Below are positions 24,215-34,247 of a DNA stretch of 61,714 bases, one piece after another. The translations under genes and the position numbers were made by a program. Below the pieces are notes generated by a model. The model was not told the DNA's origin and ran no database searches. It worked only from the letters and a program-made list of their open reading frames with translations. Positions within the stretch are counted from its first letter, which is position 1, and every line of letters begins with the position of its first letter. The stretch is from an uncultured Holophagaceae bacterium (GTDB lineage: Bacteria; Acidobacteriota; Holophagae; Holophagales; Holophagaceae): contig CAIOFF010000047.1 in assembly GCA_903857495.1 (NCBI GenBank), positions 1-61,714 on the forward strand, written 5' to 3'.

Positions 24215-26352
24215 GGGTTCCCCGCCTTGAGCTTCACCACCGTCCCCGCTTCGAGCGCCGTGCCGGGTTCGGGACTCTGGGCCAGCACCCGGATGGCCTG
24301 CTGGCCGGGCATTGCCTCGATGCGGGGCACGCCCCCGACCAGCACCACCCGCTGGATGGCCGCCTTGAGGCTGAGGCCCTTGAGCTCGGGCACCCGGCCC
24401 CGCTCCACGTGCACCGCCGCCTCGTCCGTCTCGCTCACGGGCCAGTCGCGCAGAGAGAGCTTCAGGTCCGCCTCGCGGTCCAGGTCGGGCGTGGTCTGCC
24501 GGAACCGCTGGATGCCGTCGCCGATGCGCTTGAAGAGCGGCGCCGCCACGTCACCACCGGTGGTGTCGCCGCCCGGGTCATCCAGCATCACGAGGATGCC
24601 GAACTGGGGCTTGTCCACCGGGAAGAAGCCCATGAAGGATGCGAAGTGGCGCCGGGGATCGTATTTCCCGCCGATGAGCTTGCGGCTGGTGCCGGTCTTG
24701 CCGAAGGACTCCACGCCGTTGTCGAGTCTGGCCTTCTTGCCGGTGCCCTGGGTGATGACGCCCTTGAGGGCCTCCTTCATGAGGCTGGCGGTCTCCTCGC
24801 TCAGCACCTGGGCCTTCACCGTGGGCTTGAATTCCTTGAGCAGGAGGCCCTTGTCATTGAAGATGCGCTGCACGAGGATGGGCTGCATGAGCTTGCCGCC
24901 ATTGGCCAGGGCACAGCCCGCCATGAGGATCTGGAGCGGCGTGGTGCTGAGGCCGTAGCCGTAGGAGAAGGTGTACTGGGTGGGCGTGCTCCAGCGGTCC
25001 GGCGCGATCATGCGCCCGGGACTCTCGCCGGGGAAGTTCAGGCCCGTGGCCTCGCCGAAGCCGAACTTGCGCAGGTACTGGTAGTGCACCGCCGGATCCA
25101 GGCGGATGCCCAGCTTGGCTGCGCCGATGTTGGAGCTCTGCCAGAGGATCTCCTCGAAGGTGAGCACGCCGTGGCGGTGGGTATCGGTGATGGGCGGCAC
25201 CTTGGGGCTATACTGCCAGCGCCCCGCCAGACAGTCGATGCGCTCGCCGAGGTGGACCTTGCGCTCCTCCAGGGCGATGGCGGCGGTGAAGATCTTCATG
25301 GTGGAGCCGGGCTCGTAGACGTCCTCCAGGGGGTGGACCTTGCGGGCCGCCTTCTGACGCTCCTGCTCCCGGTGCAGCTCCTCGCGCTCGCCCGCGCTGA
25401 GCTCGCCCTCGCCGCGGTTGCGGAACTTCTTCGGCAGGATGTGGTTGGGATCGAAGGTGGGCGTACCCGCCATGGCGAGAATCTCGCCGGTCTGGGGATC
25501 CACCACGACCGCGTAGGCAGTGTGGGGCTTCGAGAGCCGCATGCCCTCTTCCAGCGCATCCTCCACGATGTGCTGGATGGAGGCGTCCAGGGCGAGCTGC
25601 AGGGAGGCCCCGTTGACGGGCACCTGGCTGTAGTTCTCCTGGAGGATGAGCAGCTTGCCATGGGCGTCCCGGGGAGCGATGAGCTCGCCCTTCAGGCCCG
25701 CCAGCTGCTTGTCGTAGGTCTGCTCGATGCCCAGCTGGCCCAGGCCGTCGATGTTGGTGAAGCCCAGGATCTGCGCGGCCAGGCTGCCCCGGGGATAGAA
25801 CCGGCGGCTCTCCGGCTGGAACTCGATGCCGTCCAGGTCCAGGGCGCGGATGGCGGCCACCTTGGTGGGCGGCAGGTGCCGCTCCAGGTAGACGAAGGTC
25901 TTCTTGCGCAGCAGCTTGTCGAGCACCTGCCCCTTGGTCTGCTCGAGGATCGGGGCCAGCTTCTCCGCCATCTCCGCGGCGGCCTTCTTGTTGGGCGTCC
26001 CCCACTGGCGCTCTTCGCCCCGGCCCGGCTTGTAGTCCGGGTAGAAGGCGCGGGGATCCACGAACAGGCTCTCCACCTTGATCGAGATGGCCAGTGGCTC
26101 GCCGCGGCGGTCCCGGAGCTCGCCCCGGATGGGCGGAATCGGCACCACGGTGGTGTGCTGCTGCTCGGCCTTGGCGTGGAACTTCCGGTGCTCCACGACC
26201 TGCAGCCAGATGAGCCGCAGCAGGATCAGCAGCGCCCAGAAGGCCATGCTGCCCAGGATCCAGGGCATGCGGCTGCCCAGCAGGTCCTGGGGTTCCTGCC
26301 GTCCCAGCAGGCGCCGGGAGGATCGGGGTTCAGTGGCGAAGCGAAGGAACAC
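24211..26352 (-). CDS. ftsI: class B penicillin-binding protein, FtsI/PBP3 type, with PASTA tail
   Basis: The 713-residue transpeptidase has one N-terminal membrane anchor (about residues 30-52), a dimerisation domain beginning IPPIRGELRDRRG, and a transpeptidase domain with STMK near residue 350, SSN near 409 and KTGT near 552. The last 70 residues (VPELKGLSLKAAIQRV through AGTVVKLK) form a PASTA-like domain. It crosslinks peptidoglycan at the division site. It lies between ftsL and murE in the dcw order. Confidence 0.93.
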   Translation of the reverse strand: MFLRFATEPRSSRRLLGRQEPQDLLGSRMPWILGSMAFWALLILLRLIWLQVVEHRKFHAKAEQQHTTVVPIPPIRGELRDRRGEPLAISIKVESLFVDPRAFYPDYKPGRGEERQWGTPNKKAAAEMAEKLAPILEQTKGQVLDKLLRKKTFVYLERHLPPTKVAAIRALDLDGIEFQPESRRFYPRGSLAAQILGFTNIDGLGQLGIEQTYDKQLAGLKGELIAPRDAHGKLLILQENYSQVPVNGASLQLALDASIQHIVEDALEEGMRLSKPHTAYAVVVDPQTGEILAMAGTPTFDPNHILPKKFRNRGEGELSAGEREELHREQERQKAARKVHPLEDVYEPGSTMKIFTAAIALEERKVHLGERIDCLAGRWQYSPKVPPITDTHRHGVLTFEEILWQSSNIGAAKLGIRLDPAVHYQYLRKFGFGEATGLNFPGESPGRMIAPDRWSTPTQYTFSYGYGLSTTPLQILMAGCALANGGKLMQPILVQRIFNDKGLLLKEFKPTVKAQVLSEETASLMKEALKGVITQGTGKKARLDNGVESFGKTGTSRKLIGGKYDPRRHFASFMGFFPVDKPQFGILVMLDDPGGDTTGGDVAAPLFKRIGDGIQRFRQTTPDLDREADLKLSLRDWPVSETDEAAVHVERGRVPELKGLSLKAAIQRVVLVGGVPRIEAMPGQQAIRVLAQSPEPGTALEAGTVVKLKAGNP

Positions 26353-26421
26353 GGTTGGGCCGGGGCTGGTGGGGGCGGGAACGAAGGACGACTCCTACAG
26401 CCTACCGCCCCGGGACCAGGG

Positions 26422-26790
26422 CTACAGCCCCTCGGACGACACGGGGCTCAGCTTGGCGATGCGCTGGTCCTCGGGCGTGAAGGCCCGCTGGATCAGATGG
26501 CCCTGCTTCCGGGGCGCGAGGCCCGCCTTGTCGGCGTAGACCTGAATCTCTTCGTCGCGCTGGTAGCGGCTGCGCTCGAGCATGAGCTTGCGGTGCAACT
26601 CCTCTTCCTTGTGGATGCGGTCCTTGATCTCGCCCATGGCGTAGCTCAGGCGGGTGCTCTGGATCTTCAGGTAGGCCAGGGTGGCCAGGGGCATGGCCAT
26701 GGCCAGCACCAGCAGCAGCACGCGCAGGATGCCCTCGCTCTCCACCGTGCGGGTCGGAGCGGAAGAGCCGGGCAGCGTTCCAATGACCAT
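26422..26790 (-). CDS. ftsL: FtsL-like division protein
   Basis: A 122-residue bitopic protein: a short cytoplasmic tail, one membrane span at about residues 20-40, then a coiled-coil-like stretch rich in Lys, Glu and Arg. Sequence identity in FtsL is always low, so the call depends on this layout and on its position between rsmH and ftsI, the standard ftsL slot. FtsL links with FtsB and FtsQ to activate the FtsWI synthase. Confidence 0.75.
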   Translation of the reverse strand: MVIGTLPGSSAPTRTVESEGILRVLLLVLAMAMPLATLAYLKIQSTRLSYAMGEIKDRIHKEEELHRKLMLERSRYQRDEEIQVYADKAGLAPRKQGHLIQRAFTPEDQRIAKLSPVSSEGL

Positions 26791-26801
26791 GGGGACCTCG
26801 C

Positions 26802-27767
26802 TCAGAGCAGGCGCTCCGCCACGCGGAGGCGGGCGGAACGGGAGGGGGGATTGACGGCGGCCTCGGCCTCGCTGGGCGCGATGCCACCGGGATGAATGAG
26901 CTTCACGAGCTTGGGCAGGACGACGGGGGAGGTGCGGCCGGGGCCGTCATAGACGCCCGCGAGGCGGCGCAGGGTCTGCTTGACGATGCGGTCCTCGAGG
27001 CTGTGGAAGCTGATGACCGCGAGCCGGCCCCCGGGCCGCAGGTGGGCCACAGCGGCCTCCAGGGAGGCGGCGAGGCGGTCGAGCTCGCCGTTCACGGCGA
27101 TGCGGATGGCCTGGAAGGTGCGGGTGGCGGGATCGCTGTGGCCCTTGCGCTTGGCGGGCTCGCGGGGGATCACGGTGTAGACGGCCCGGGCCAGGTCGCG
27201 GGTGGTCTCCAGCCGGTCCTCGTGCAGCGCCCGCAGGATCGCCCGGGCGATGGGGCGGCTGGCCCGCTCCTCGCCGTACTGGTAGATGGCATTCGCCAGG
27301 CTCTCGTCGGTCTGCTCGGCGATCCAGGCCCGGGCGGGCAGCCCGTGCTCGGGATCCATGCGCATGTCGAGGGGGCCTGTGTCGCGGAAGCTGAAGCCCC
27401 GCTCGGGGGTGCGCAGCTGCAGGGTGGACACGCCCAGGTCGGCCAGGATGGCGTCGAAGCCGCCCGGGGCCTGGGCCACCTGCCAGGCGAGAAACTGGGG
27501 CTCATCCCAGAGGTCCTCGTAGGCGCAGCCCATGATGGTGAGCCGGGCATCGGAGCCCAGGCGCTGCCGGGTGCGGGCGCGGGCCTCGGGATCGCGGTCC
27601 ACGCCCAGGTAGCGGGTCTCGGCGTCGGCCTGGGCCAGCAGGGCCTCGGCGTGGCCGCCCAGGCCCAGGGTGAGGTCCAGGACGCGCGCGGCGGAGGGCA
27701 GCACCAGGTGGTCCAGGACCTCCTGGAGCAGCACCGGCACATGGATGGGAGTGTCGAGGGCCGTCAT
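26802..27767 (-). CDS. rsmH: 16S rRNA (cytosine1402-N4)-methyltransferase
   Basis: A 321-residue SAM-dependent methylase. It begins HVPVLLQEVLDHLVL, followed by the SAM motif LDLTLGLGGHAEALL, the ILADLGVSTLQL motif, RGFSFRDTGPLDMRMD and the terminal SFHSLEDRIVK block that define MraW/RsmH. ATG 27767 was chosen over a start 29 codons earlier because it overlaps the mraZ stop (TGATG) and fits the family length. It acts on the ribosomal P site region. Confidence 0.94.
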   Translation of the reverse strand: MTALDTPIHVPVLLQEVLDHLVLPSAARVLDLTLGLGGHAEALLAQADAETRYLGVDRDPEARARTRQRLGSDARLTIMGCAYEDLWDEPQFLAWQVAQAPGGFDAILADLGVSTLQLRTPERGFSFRDTGPLDMRMDPEHGLPARAWIAEQTDESLANAIYQYGEERASRPIARAILRALHEDRLETTRDLARAVYTVIPREPAKRKGHSDPATRTFQAIRIAVNGELDRLAASLEAAVAHLRPGGRLAVISFHSLEDRIVKQTLRRLAGVYDGPGRTSPVVLPKLVKLIHPGGIAPSEAEAAVNPPSRSARLRVAERLL

Positions 27768-28231
27768 CAGATGCCCAGGTCCGCGAGCTGGGCCAGGTCC
27801 TCGGCGCCCAGGGGCTCGGCCGCGAGCCGCCGCTGGAAGCCGGCCTTGTTCCACAGGGCCAGATGATCCATCTGTCCCAGCACAGCCACTTCGCCCGTGA
27901 GCTGGGCCGCCTCGCGCAGGGTGGGCGGGATGACGAAGCGCCCCTGGGCATCCGGCTCCACTTCGCTCCCGAAGTAGGCGGTGGTCTCCAGGAACTTGCG
28001 CTTGGCGGGGCTGGTGGACGGCAGGGCCGCCAGGCGGGCCTCAATGGCCTCCCAGACGGGCATGGGGTAGAGCCGCGCCGAGCGTCCGTCCAGCGAGGTC
28101 AGGTAGTGCCGCAGGGCTCCGCCCCCCACGCCCTGGGCGTAGGTCTCAAGCTCGGCCTTGAAGGAGGAGGGGAGCTTGAGGCGTCCCTTTTCATCCACCG
28201 TGGCCGGTGTGTTCCCGCGAAGTCGCAGCAC
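27767..28231 (-). CDS. mraZ: MraZ transcriptional regulator
   Basis: The 154-residue protein has two SpoVT/AbrB-like repeats, seen as DEKGRLKLPSSFK and DAQGRFVIPPTLRE. MraZ forms a ring and binds direct repeats in front of its own operon, repressing the dcw genes in studied bacteria. Start codon is GTG at 28231, with AAAGG eight bases upstream. The stop overlaps rsmH by one base. The five-box operator at 28284-28330 is its probable target. Confidence 0.93.
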   Translation of the reverse strand: MLRLRGNTPATVDEKGRLKLPSSFKAELETYAQGVGGGALRHYLTSLDGRSARLYPMPVWEAIEARLAALPSTSPAKRKFLETTAYFGSEVEPDAQGRFVIPPTLREAAQLTGEVAVLGQMDHLALWNKAGFQRRLAAEPLGAEDLAQLADLGI

Positions 28232-28283
28232 CGGTGTGACCTTTCAAGCAGCAACCCAGAAGGAGCTTGAAGACCGATGCAGG

Positions 28284-28330
28284 ACCACTAATTCCCACTT
28301 CAATCCACTTTGTTCCACTGAGAACCACTT
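28284..28330 (-). promoter_or_regulatory. MraZ operator: five AGTGG boxes at 10-bp spacing
   Basis: On the minus strand AGTGG occurs five times, at 28329-28325, 28319-28315, 28309-28305, 28299-28295 and 28289-28285, each exactly 10 bp apart. MraZ boxes in other bacteria are GTG-containing direct repeats at one-turn spacing before mraZ, so this is a strong match. A TTGACT -35-like hexamer lies just upstream at 28358-28353, so the first box would overlap the -10 region. The rest of 28331-28573 holds no gene. Confidence 0.85.
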
Positions 28331-28512
28331 CAAAGTCTAGAAACATAACTGCAGTCAACAAGGGGGAATAAAAGCGAAAATGATGCAAGGGTCATGTCTG
28401 GGCAGGCGAGGCGGTGCCCGCTCCCGGCCGAGCCGGGGCTGGCTGAGTTCTGCCGGGCGCCGCCCGCGTGGCAGGCGATCAGCGCCGCAATGGGCCCGAG
28501 CGGACAGGATCA

Positions 28513-28547
28513 GGGCGGGCGGGACTGTGTTCAGCCCCTGCCCGCCC
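28513..28547. terminator. GC-rich hairpin after the signalling operon
   Basis: GGGCGGGC (28513-28520) pairs perfectly with GCCCGCCC (28540-28547), loop 19 bases. It lies 27 bp beyond the stop of the response regulator at 28574. No U-run follows, so the terminator call is tentative. Confidence 0.35.
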
Positions 28548-28573
28548 TTGATGCATCGTGCTGCGGCCGAGCG

Positions 28574-29848
28574 TCAGCGCGGCTTGGTCTCCGCCTCCTG
28601 GCGGAGCTGCTCCCAGATGTTCTTCAGCAGAGAGGTCGAGATCTTGCCCTTGCCCGACGCGGTGGCATAGTGCCCGGCAGGCAGCTTGGACTTGAGGGCC
28701 GCGACCCGCTGGGTCAATTCTCCCAGGTCCGCGCCCGGCAGGATGGCCACGAACAGTCCATCGCCCAGGCGGCAGAGCACTTCGTGGTCCTCCAGGTGCT
28801 TCTTGATGATGTCGGAGACCCGCTGCCCTTCTCCTGACCACATCGTCGAGCCCGCGACGAGCCGGAAGCCCAGGAGACCCACCGGGCGGCCGACCAGGGT
28901 GGCGAAGGCGCAGAAGTGCTCGAGGCTCGCGTAGAGGTAGGGCCGCGTGTAGGCGCCGCCGTTGGGGTCCTTGATGGAGCTGGGGTCCGCATCGAGGATC
29001 TGGGCGTCCTTCCGGCGCCTCAGCTCTGAGCGCTTGAGCAGGGAGCGCACCCGGGTCTTCAGCTCGGAGGCATCGAAGGGCTTGACCAGGTGCTCGTCGG
29101 CCTCGCTCTGCCAGATGCCCACCTGGAGCTCCAGGGCCCCGGATTCGCAGGTCAGCAGAATGGTCTGGTCGGCGGTGGTCACGTCGCTGCGCAGCCGGGA
29201 GACCAGGCTGCTGCCGGTGCCTTCCGTCAGGTCCTGGTCCAGGATCAGCAGGTCGGGCCGCTCCAGCCGCAGGCGCTCCACCAGCTGCTCGGGAGTCGCC
29301 ACGCCCTGGATGTCCCAGCCCTCGTCTGCCAGCAGGCCCTTCAAGTGACCGACCATGTAGCCCTGCGCATCGAGGATGAGGATGTGAGCGGGCGGCCCCT
29401 CCAGTTCCTCGGAGGGGGCATCCCCCGGCACGGCCGCATGGGCGTCCTGGAGCTGCCGCAGCAGCAGCAGGTTCCGCAGCCGGGTCTTCAGCTCCAGCAG
29501 GTGGGGCGGCTTGTTCAGGAAGTCGTCGGCGCCGGCCTGGTAGCCGCCGTCCTTGGCCTTGGCCCCCAGCATGGTCAGGAGGACCACGGGGATGTCCTGG
29601 GTGGCTGGGGTCGTCTTGATCAGGCGGCACAGGTCCAGCCCGCTCATGCCGGGCATGAACACGTCCAGGAGCACCATGTCCGGAGGATCGGCCTGAATCA
29701 GAATCCAGGCGGCATCCCCGTTTTCCACGGGCACGACCTGGTAGCCGATCATCCGCAGCTGGGCCTCGAGGTAGCGGCGGAAGACCACATCGTCATCCAC
29801 CACCATCACCCGCAGGGACTCCGTCACTTCACTCTGGTCTTCGTCCAT
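28574..29848 (-). CDS. tandem receiver response regulator with degenerate GGDEF domain
   Basis: The 424-residue protein has a canonical receiver domain (about 12-130; VVDDD, phospho-acceptor in LLDVFMP, KP pair), a second, less complete receiver (about 150-270; single Asp in LILDAQ, but LILDQD, LLTC and VKP kept), and a C-terminal GGDEF-like fold. The GGDEF signature reads LGDGL near residue 362, so diguanylate cyclase activity is very unlikely; it may bind nucleotides or act as a protein interaction domain. ATG 29848 follows GGAGAAG. It is the last gene of the hybrid kinase operon. Confidence 0.82.
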   Translation of the reverse strand: MDEDQSEVTESLRVMVVDDDVVFRRYLEAQLRMIGYQVVPVENGDAAWILIQADPPDMVLLDVFMPGMSGLDLCRLIKTTPATQDIPVVLLTMLGAKAKDGGYQAGADDFLNKPPHLLELKTRLRNLLLLRQLQDAHAAVPGDAPSEELEGPPAHILILDAQGYMVGHLKGLLADEGWDIQGVATPEQLVERLRLERPDLLILDQDLTEGTGSSLVSRLRSDVTTADQTILLTCESGALELQVGIWQSEADEHLVKPFDASELKTRVRSLLKRSELRRRKDAQILDADPSSIKDPNGGAYTRPYLYASLEHFCAFATLVGRPVGLLGFRLVAGSTMWSGEGQRVSDIIKKHLEDHEVLCRLGDGLFVAILPGADLGELTQRVAALKSKLPAGHYATASGKGKISTSLLKNIWEQLRQEAETKPR

Positions 29849-29916
29849 GGAACTTCTCCAACGGTGTGCTTGGAACTGGTCTTCAATCCTGAACAGATCT
29901 TGTCCGGGATCAAGAG

Positions 29917-32900
29917 CTAAGAAGTGGTAATAAAGCCGCGTACCGCTTGCCGGAACTGCTCGAAGTCGCGGATGAGGCCGGGCAGGCCGGTGCGGAAGGC
30001 CTTCAGGTCGCCGGCCAGGACCACCTGCTCCAGCGCCCGGACCCCAGCCAGCAGGGTCGCGGCACCGACGGTGGCGCTCGAACCCTTGAGGAGGTGGCAC
30101 TCTGTGGCCGCGGTCACCAGGTCGCCGGAGGCCAGGGCGGCCTGGAGGAGGGCCAGGTGCCGGGGAGTGTCCTCCAGGAAGCCCTGCAGCACCGCTCCTG
30201 CGGCCGCGCGGTTGCCCATCAGCCGCCCCAGGAACTCCGCCTCGCTGAAGACGGTCAGGGGTGCGGTGTCGGGGACGGGTGGAAGCGACGGCAGAGGCTG
30301 CTGCCGGGGGCCCGTACCGCTGGAGAGGTAGCGCTCCAGGACGTTCAGGAGGGCCTGGGGCTCCAGGGGCTTGGTCAGGTAGTCATCCATCCCCGCGTCG
30401 AGACAGAGCTGCCGGTCCTCCGCCATGGCGTGGGCCGTGAGGGCCACCACGACCACGTGGGGGTTCCGGACCCCCGCCAGGGGATTGCGGAGGGTGGCGG
30501 TGGCCTCCAGGCCATCCAGCTTGGGCATCTGGATGTCCATCAGGACCAGGTCGTAGTCGGCGTCCCGCAGCGCCTGGATGGCCTCCATGCCGTTGCAGGC
30601 CACCTGCACGCGGAGGTTCCACTGCTCGAGGATCGCCAGGGCCAGTTCCCGGTTCACGAGGTTGTCCTCCACCAGGAGGATGCTGGCGCCCTGGAAATCC
30701 CGGAGGCCCGGGGCGGCTTCCATCGGGCGGACCGGGGCGCTCTCCGCCCCGGGGGTCCCCAGCCGGAAGAGGGCCGTGAACCAGAACTCGGAGCCCTGCC
30801 CTTCCACGCTGGTCACGCCGATCTCGCCGCCCAGCAGGTCCGCCAGCTGCCGCGAGATGGCCAAGCCCAGACCTGTGCCGCCGGCCCGCCGCGTGGTGGA
30901 GGCATCCACCTGGCTGAAGCTCTGGAACAGCTTGCCCAGCTGGTGCTCGGGGATGCCGATGCCGGTGTCCCGCACCGCGAAGCGCACCAGGACGTTGGCC
31001 TCGTTGACACACTGGGCGCGGCCCTGCACCGTCACTTGGCCGGCATCCGTGAACTTCAGCGCATTGCCCACCAGGTTGACGAGCACCTGGCGCAGCCGCC
31101 GGGCGTCCCCCCAGAGGACGCGCGGCGTCCCCGGGTCCAGGGCCAGCTCGAAGCGGAGGCCCTTCTCCCTGGCTTTCGGCCCCATGGCGAAGCCCACCTC
31201 ATCCAGGAGCCCCTGCAGGTCGAACGCTTCTTCCTCCAGCTCCAGCTTGCCGGCCTCCACCTTGGAGAGGTCCAGGATGTCGTTGATGAGGCCCAGGAGC
31301 GAGTGGCCGCTGAGTCGGGCCAGCTCGGCGTAGTGGCGCTGCTGGTCATTCAGGCCCGAGTCCAGGAGGAGACCGACCATGCCCAGCACCCCGTTCATGG
31401 GAGTGCGGATCTCGTGGCTCATGTTCGCCAGGAACTCGCTCTTGGTCTGGCTGGCCGCCACGGCCAGGTCGCGGGCTTCCTGGACGGCCCGCTCCGCATC
31501 CTTGCGGTCGGTGATGTCCACCATGATGCCATTCCAGCGGGTGCCACCCCCCGGGAGCGCCGTGACGTCAGACTCGAACCGGAACCAGCGGAGCTGCTCA
31601 GCCAGCCAGACCCGGCCTTCCCACTCGAACGGCCCCGGCGCCTGGGTGGCCCGCGCCATGGCTTCCAGGACTCCGCCGAGGTCCTCGCGGTGGATCATCG
31701 AGAAGATCCCTGACGACAGTCGGAGGGCCTCGGCCTTCTCCAGAGCCAGGAGCTGGGCGAAGCGGTCGCTGACGTAGTCGAAGGTGAGGACTCCCGCGGG
31801 ATCGATGGTCGCGGTAAAGACCCCCACCGGAATCCGGGCGGTCAGCTCGTCGTAGCGATCCTTGCTCAGCTGCAGAGCCAGCTCGGCCGTCTTGCGCTCG
31901 CTGATGTCGGTGTCGATGCCCATGACGCGGGTGACCTCGCCCAGCGCATCCCAGGCCGTGATCTGTCCCGAGGAGAAGAGCCAGCGCCAGCTGCCATCCC
32001 GGTGCCGCATCCGCAGCTCGACCTTGTAGGCCGGAAGTTCCCCCTGGGCGTGCCGGCGGTAGGTCTCCCGGGCCTGTTCCAGGTCATCGGGGTGGACCAG
32101 CGAGCTCCAGGAGTCGTTCTTGTCTTCCAGATCCCCGTGCCGGTAGCCGAGCATGGCCAGCCACTGGTCGCTGAAGTAGGTCCGGTCCAGGGTCGTGTTC
32201 CAGTCCCAGAAGCCCATCTGCGAGGCGTCCAGGGCGATCCGGAGCTGTTCCCGGCTCTGCCTCAGCTCCTCTTCCATCGCCTTTCGCTCGCTGATGTCCG
32301 TGCGGATGGCGATGTAGGCGACTGGCTGCCCCAGCTCACCCTGGATGGGCACGAGGGTGGCCGCCAGCCAGTAGAGGTGGCCGTCCTTGGCCCGGTTGCA
32401 GAGCTCACCGTGCCAGACCTTGCCAGCGCGGATGGCGTCCCACATCGTCTTGTAGAACTCGGGGGGATGCTGGTCGGACTTGACCAGGCGGTGGTTGGCT
32501 CCGACCAGCTCTGCTCGTGCATACCCGCTTATTTCGCAGAACTTGTCATTCGCGTAGAGAATGACGCCCGTCGTGTCGGTGATGGTCACGATGGCATGCT
32601 CATCCAAGGCCATCTTCTGCTGTTCCAGCTCGAGCAGGGCCTTTCTCCGGTCCGCCAGCAGCTCGGCCATGAGCGTGGAAAGGCGGGCCAGGTCCGTGGT
32701 CTCCGAGCCGATTTCCTCCCGGCCCTGGGACCGCAACAGCGCGTTGGCCGTGATCCGCAGTGACTGCACAACCTGAGCCTGCCCTTCGGCGATCTGCTGG
32801 AGCCGTTCATTGGCCTGGATCAGCTCCTCGGAGCTGAGGTCGAGGCTCCGGATCCGCAGCCCCTGGTCCCGTTCGTGCTGCAGGTAGGTGCCCTCGACGC

Positions 32901-33069
32901 GCCCCAGGAACTCGCCGAAGCCCTTGAGGAGGCGCCGCACCGAATCGGGGACGGACGGATCGAGCCGCGCCTGGCTCAGCTCCTCCAACAGTCCCTCGAG
33001 CTCCTGCTGTTCCGGGAGCTTGAGCGCCCGCTTGAGTTGCCGCTGGAGGAGTCGCTGCACGCTCAACAC
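29917..33069 (-). CDS. soluble hybrid sensor kinase: PAS3-HisKA-HATPase-REC-Hpt
   Basis: The 1050-residue protein has no membrane span. After an N-terminal helical/coiled-coil region (1-145) come three PAS domains (about 150-270, 275-395 and 400-525, the first two ending with TDISERK), HisKA with His near residue 551 in SHEIRTP, HATPase (NALKFTD, DTGIGIP, GTGLGL), a receiver with Asp near 844 in [11 protein letters not shown], and an Hpt domain with His near 990 in HLLKGSS. This is a complete internal phosphorelay of the BarA/ArcB kind. The likely outputs are the regulators at both ends of the operon. It overlaps the FIST gene by 7 bp. Confidence 0.92.
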   Translation of the reverse strand: MLSVQRLLQRQLKRALKLPEQQELEGLLEELSQARLDPSVPDSVRRLLKGFGEFLGRVEGTYLQHERDQGLRIRSLDLSSEELIQANERLQQIAEGQAQVVQSLRITANALLRSQGREEIGSETTDLARLSTLMAELLADRRKALLELEQQKMALDEHAIVTITDTTGVILYANDKFCEISGYARAELVGANHRLVKSDQHPPEFYKTMWDAIRAGKVWHGELCNRAKDGHLYWLAATLVPIQGELGQPVAYIAIRTDISERKAMEEELRQSREQLRIALDASQMGFWDWNTTLDRTYFSDQWLAMLGYRHGDLEDKNDSWSSLVHPDDLEQARETYRRHAQGELPAYKVELRMRHRDGSWRWLFSSGQITAWDALGEVTRVMGIDTDISERKTAELALQLSKDRYDELTARIPVGVFTATIDPAGVLTFDYVSDRFAQLLALEKAEALRLSSGIFSMIHREDLGGVLEAMARATQAPGPFEWEGRVWLAEQLRWFRFESDVTALPGGGTRWNGIMVDITDRKDAERAVQEARDLAVAASQTKSEFLANMSHEIRTPMNGVLGMVGLLLDSGLNDQQRHYAELARLSGHSLLGLINDILDLSKVEAGKLELEEEAFDLQGLLDEVGFAMGPKAREKGLRFELALDPGTPRVLWGDARRLRQVLVNLVGNALKFTDAGQVTVQGRAQCVNEANVLVRFAVRDTGIGIPEHQLGKLFQSFSQVDASTTRRAGGTGLGLAISRQLADLLGGEIGVTSVEGQGSEFWFTALFRLGTPGAESAPVRPMEAAPGLRDFQGASILLVEDNLVNRELALAILEQWNLRVQVACNGMEAIQALRDADYDLVLMDIQMPKLDGLEATATLRNPLAGVRNPHVVVVALTAHAMAEDRQLCLDAGMDDYLTKPLEPQALLNVLERYLSSGTGPRQQPLPSLPPVPDTAPLTVFSEAEFLGRLMGNRAAAGAVLQGFLEDTPRHLALLQAALASGDLVTAATECHLLKGSSATVGAATLLAGVRALEQVVLAGDLKAFRTGLPGLIRDFEQFRQAVRGFITTS

Positions 33070-34208
33070 TCCCCGAGGCAGGTCACGGTCATGGTCTGGT
33101 TATGGAGCCGGCAGGCCCCGGGCGCGAGGGGCGCGAACTCGCCGTAGGAGTAGAACCCGGCCAGGGTCATGCCCTTCCCCAGTATCTCCCGGACCACCTC
33201 GAGCTCCTCCTCGACGGCGTCTCCCATGACGAGGCGCCGCCCGACGCAGCTCACCAGCAGGGCCAGCCCCTGACCTGTCATCGTCTGCCGCAGACTGCCG
33301 GCGAGGCGGGCCGCCACTTCAGCCCCGTCCACCAGATCGTCCTTGGAGGCGTGCATGAGCCGCAGGTAGCCGCCCGACTCGATCTCTCCGGCCAGGATCA
33401 GAGACCCTTCGGCCTCGTCCACGCCGAGGATGGTCCGGATGAGACCGAGCCGGCCCCGCTCCTCATCGAGGATCTCGAAGGGGAAGAGCAGCCCCGAGCT
33501 GGGCAGGTCCTTCGCATGGTCCCCCAGGTAGCGCTTGTAGATGTTCAGGGCGGGCTCGCCATCCAGCTCGTAGAGGATGTTCTCCTGGCAGCGGGTGACC
33601 TTGCGGGCGGGTCCAAAGGGGGTCCAGCCGCCGCGGGAACCGTGGGAGAGCACCAGCCCTTCTCCACCGAGGCCCACCGCCACCACCCCGTCTGGAGTGA
33701 TGCCCGAGGGTCCGAGGGTGAGGGTCTCCACGAAGGCGCCATCGTCCCCGGCCAGCCCTCCGGAGATGGGAACCTGTGCGCCGACCTCCGAGACCAGCCC
33801 GGCCAGGATGGCGCTGCCATTGACCCCGACCCCCTTGCCGAAGAGGAGGATGGCCCGCAGGCCGGGCCGCTTCAGGGCAGCGCCGAGGGCGGCGCCAGCG
33901 GCCTGACAGGCAGCCATGCTGGAAATGGTGGCCTCGGCGACCTGGAGGGTGATCTCGCCCTGGAAGCGCACGGCCGTGATCACGCAGGTCTGCTCGGAGC
34001 GGCCCTGGTCGCTGATCTCCCCGGCGGTGGAGCAGCCCACCAGCGCGGCGCGCGGAAAGGCCGCCTGCAGCTGGGCAAAGCGCCCGGGCTGGCGCAGCGC
34101 CCCGACACTGCCGAAGACCAGGACGAGCTGGGGCTCCAGTTCCGCCAACGCCAGGAGCTGCCCCCCCTCAAGGGGGACGGACTCCTGTACGATCTGGCGG
34201 CACTCCAT
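33063..34208 (-). CDS. FIST-domain sensor protein
   Basis: The 381-residue protein has a FIST N-terminal domain (about 25-215; LVLVFGSVGAL, LVGCSTAGEIS, GGLAGDDG) and a FIST C-terminal domain (about 225-370; DGEPALNIYKRYLG, MTLAGFYSYGEFAP). FIST proteins are input modules that bind small ligands, perhaps amino acids, and often sit beside signal transduction genes. There is no membrane segment. Its stop overlaps the hybrid kinase start, so it probably modulates that kinase. Confidence 0.9.
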   Translation of the reverse strand: MECRQIVQESVPLEGGQLLALAELEPQLVLVFGSVGALRQPGRFAQLQAAFPRAALVGCSTAGEISDQGRSEQTCVITAVRFQGEITLQVAEATISSMAACQAAGAALGAALKRPGLRAILLFGKGVGVNGSAILAGLVSEVGAQVPISGGLAGDDGAFVETLTLGPSGITPDGVVAVGLGGEGLVLSHGSRGGWTPFGPARKVTRCQENILYELDGEPALNIYKRYLGDHAKDLPSSGLLFPFEILDEERGRLGLIRTILGVDEAEGSLILAGEIESGGYLRLMHASKDDLVDGAEVAARLAGSLRQTMTGQGLALLVSCVGRRLVMGDAVEEELEVVREILGKGMTLAGFYSYGEFAPLAPGACRLHNQTMTVTCLGEC

Positions 34209-34247
34209 GGGTTTCCTTCCTCAAGACTGGAGCTTGTGATGCCCCGT

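Noticed and set aside
24409-26895. An 828-codon open frame opposite ftsI
   Set aside because: It is the antisense of a well conserved gene in GC-rich DNA, with no recognisable domain or ribosome binding site.
28353-28358. A complete sigma70 promoter for mraZ
   Set aside because: The TTGACT -35 is good, but no convincing -10 at the right spacing could be fixed, so only the operator is reported.
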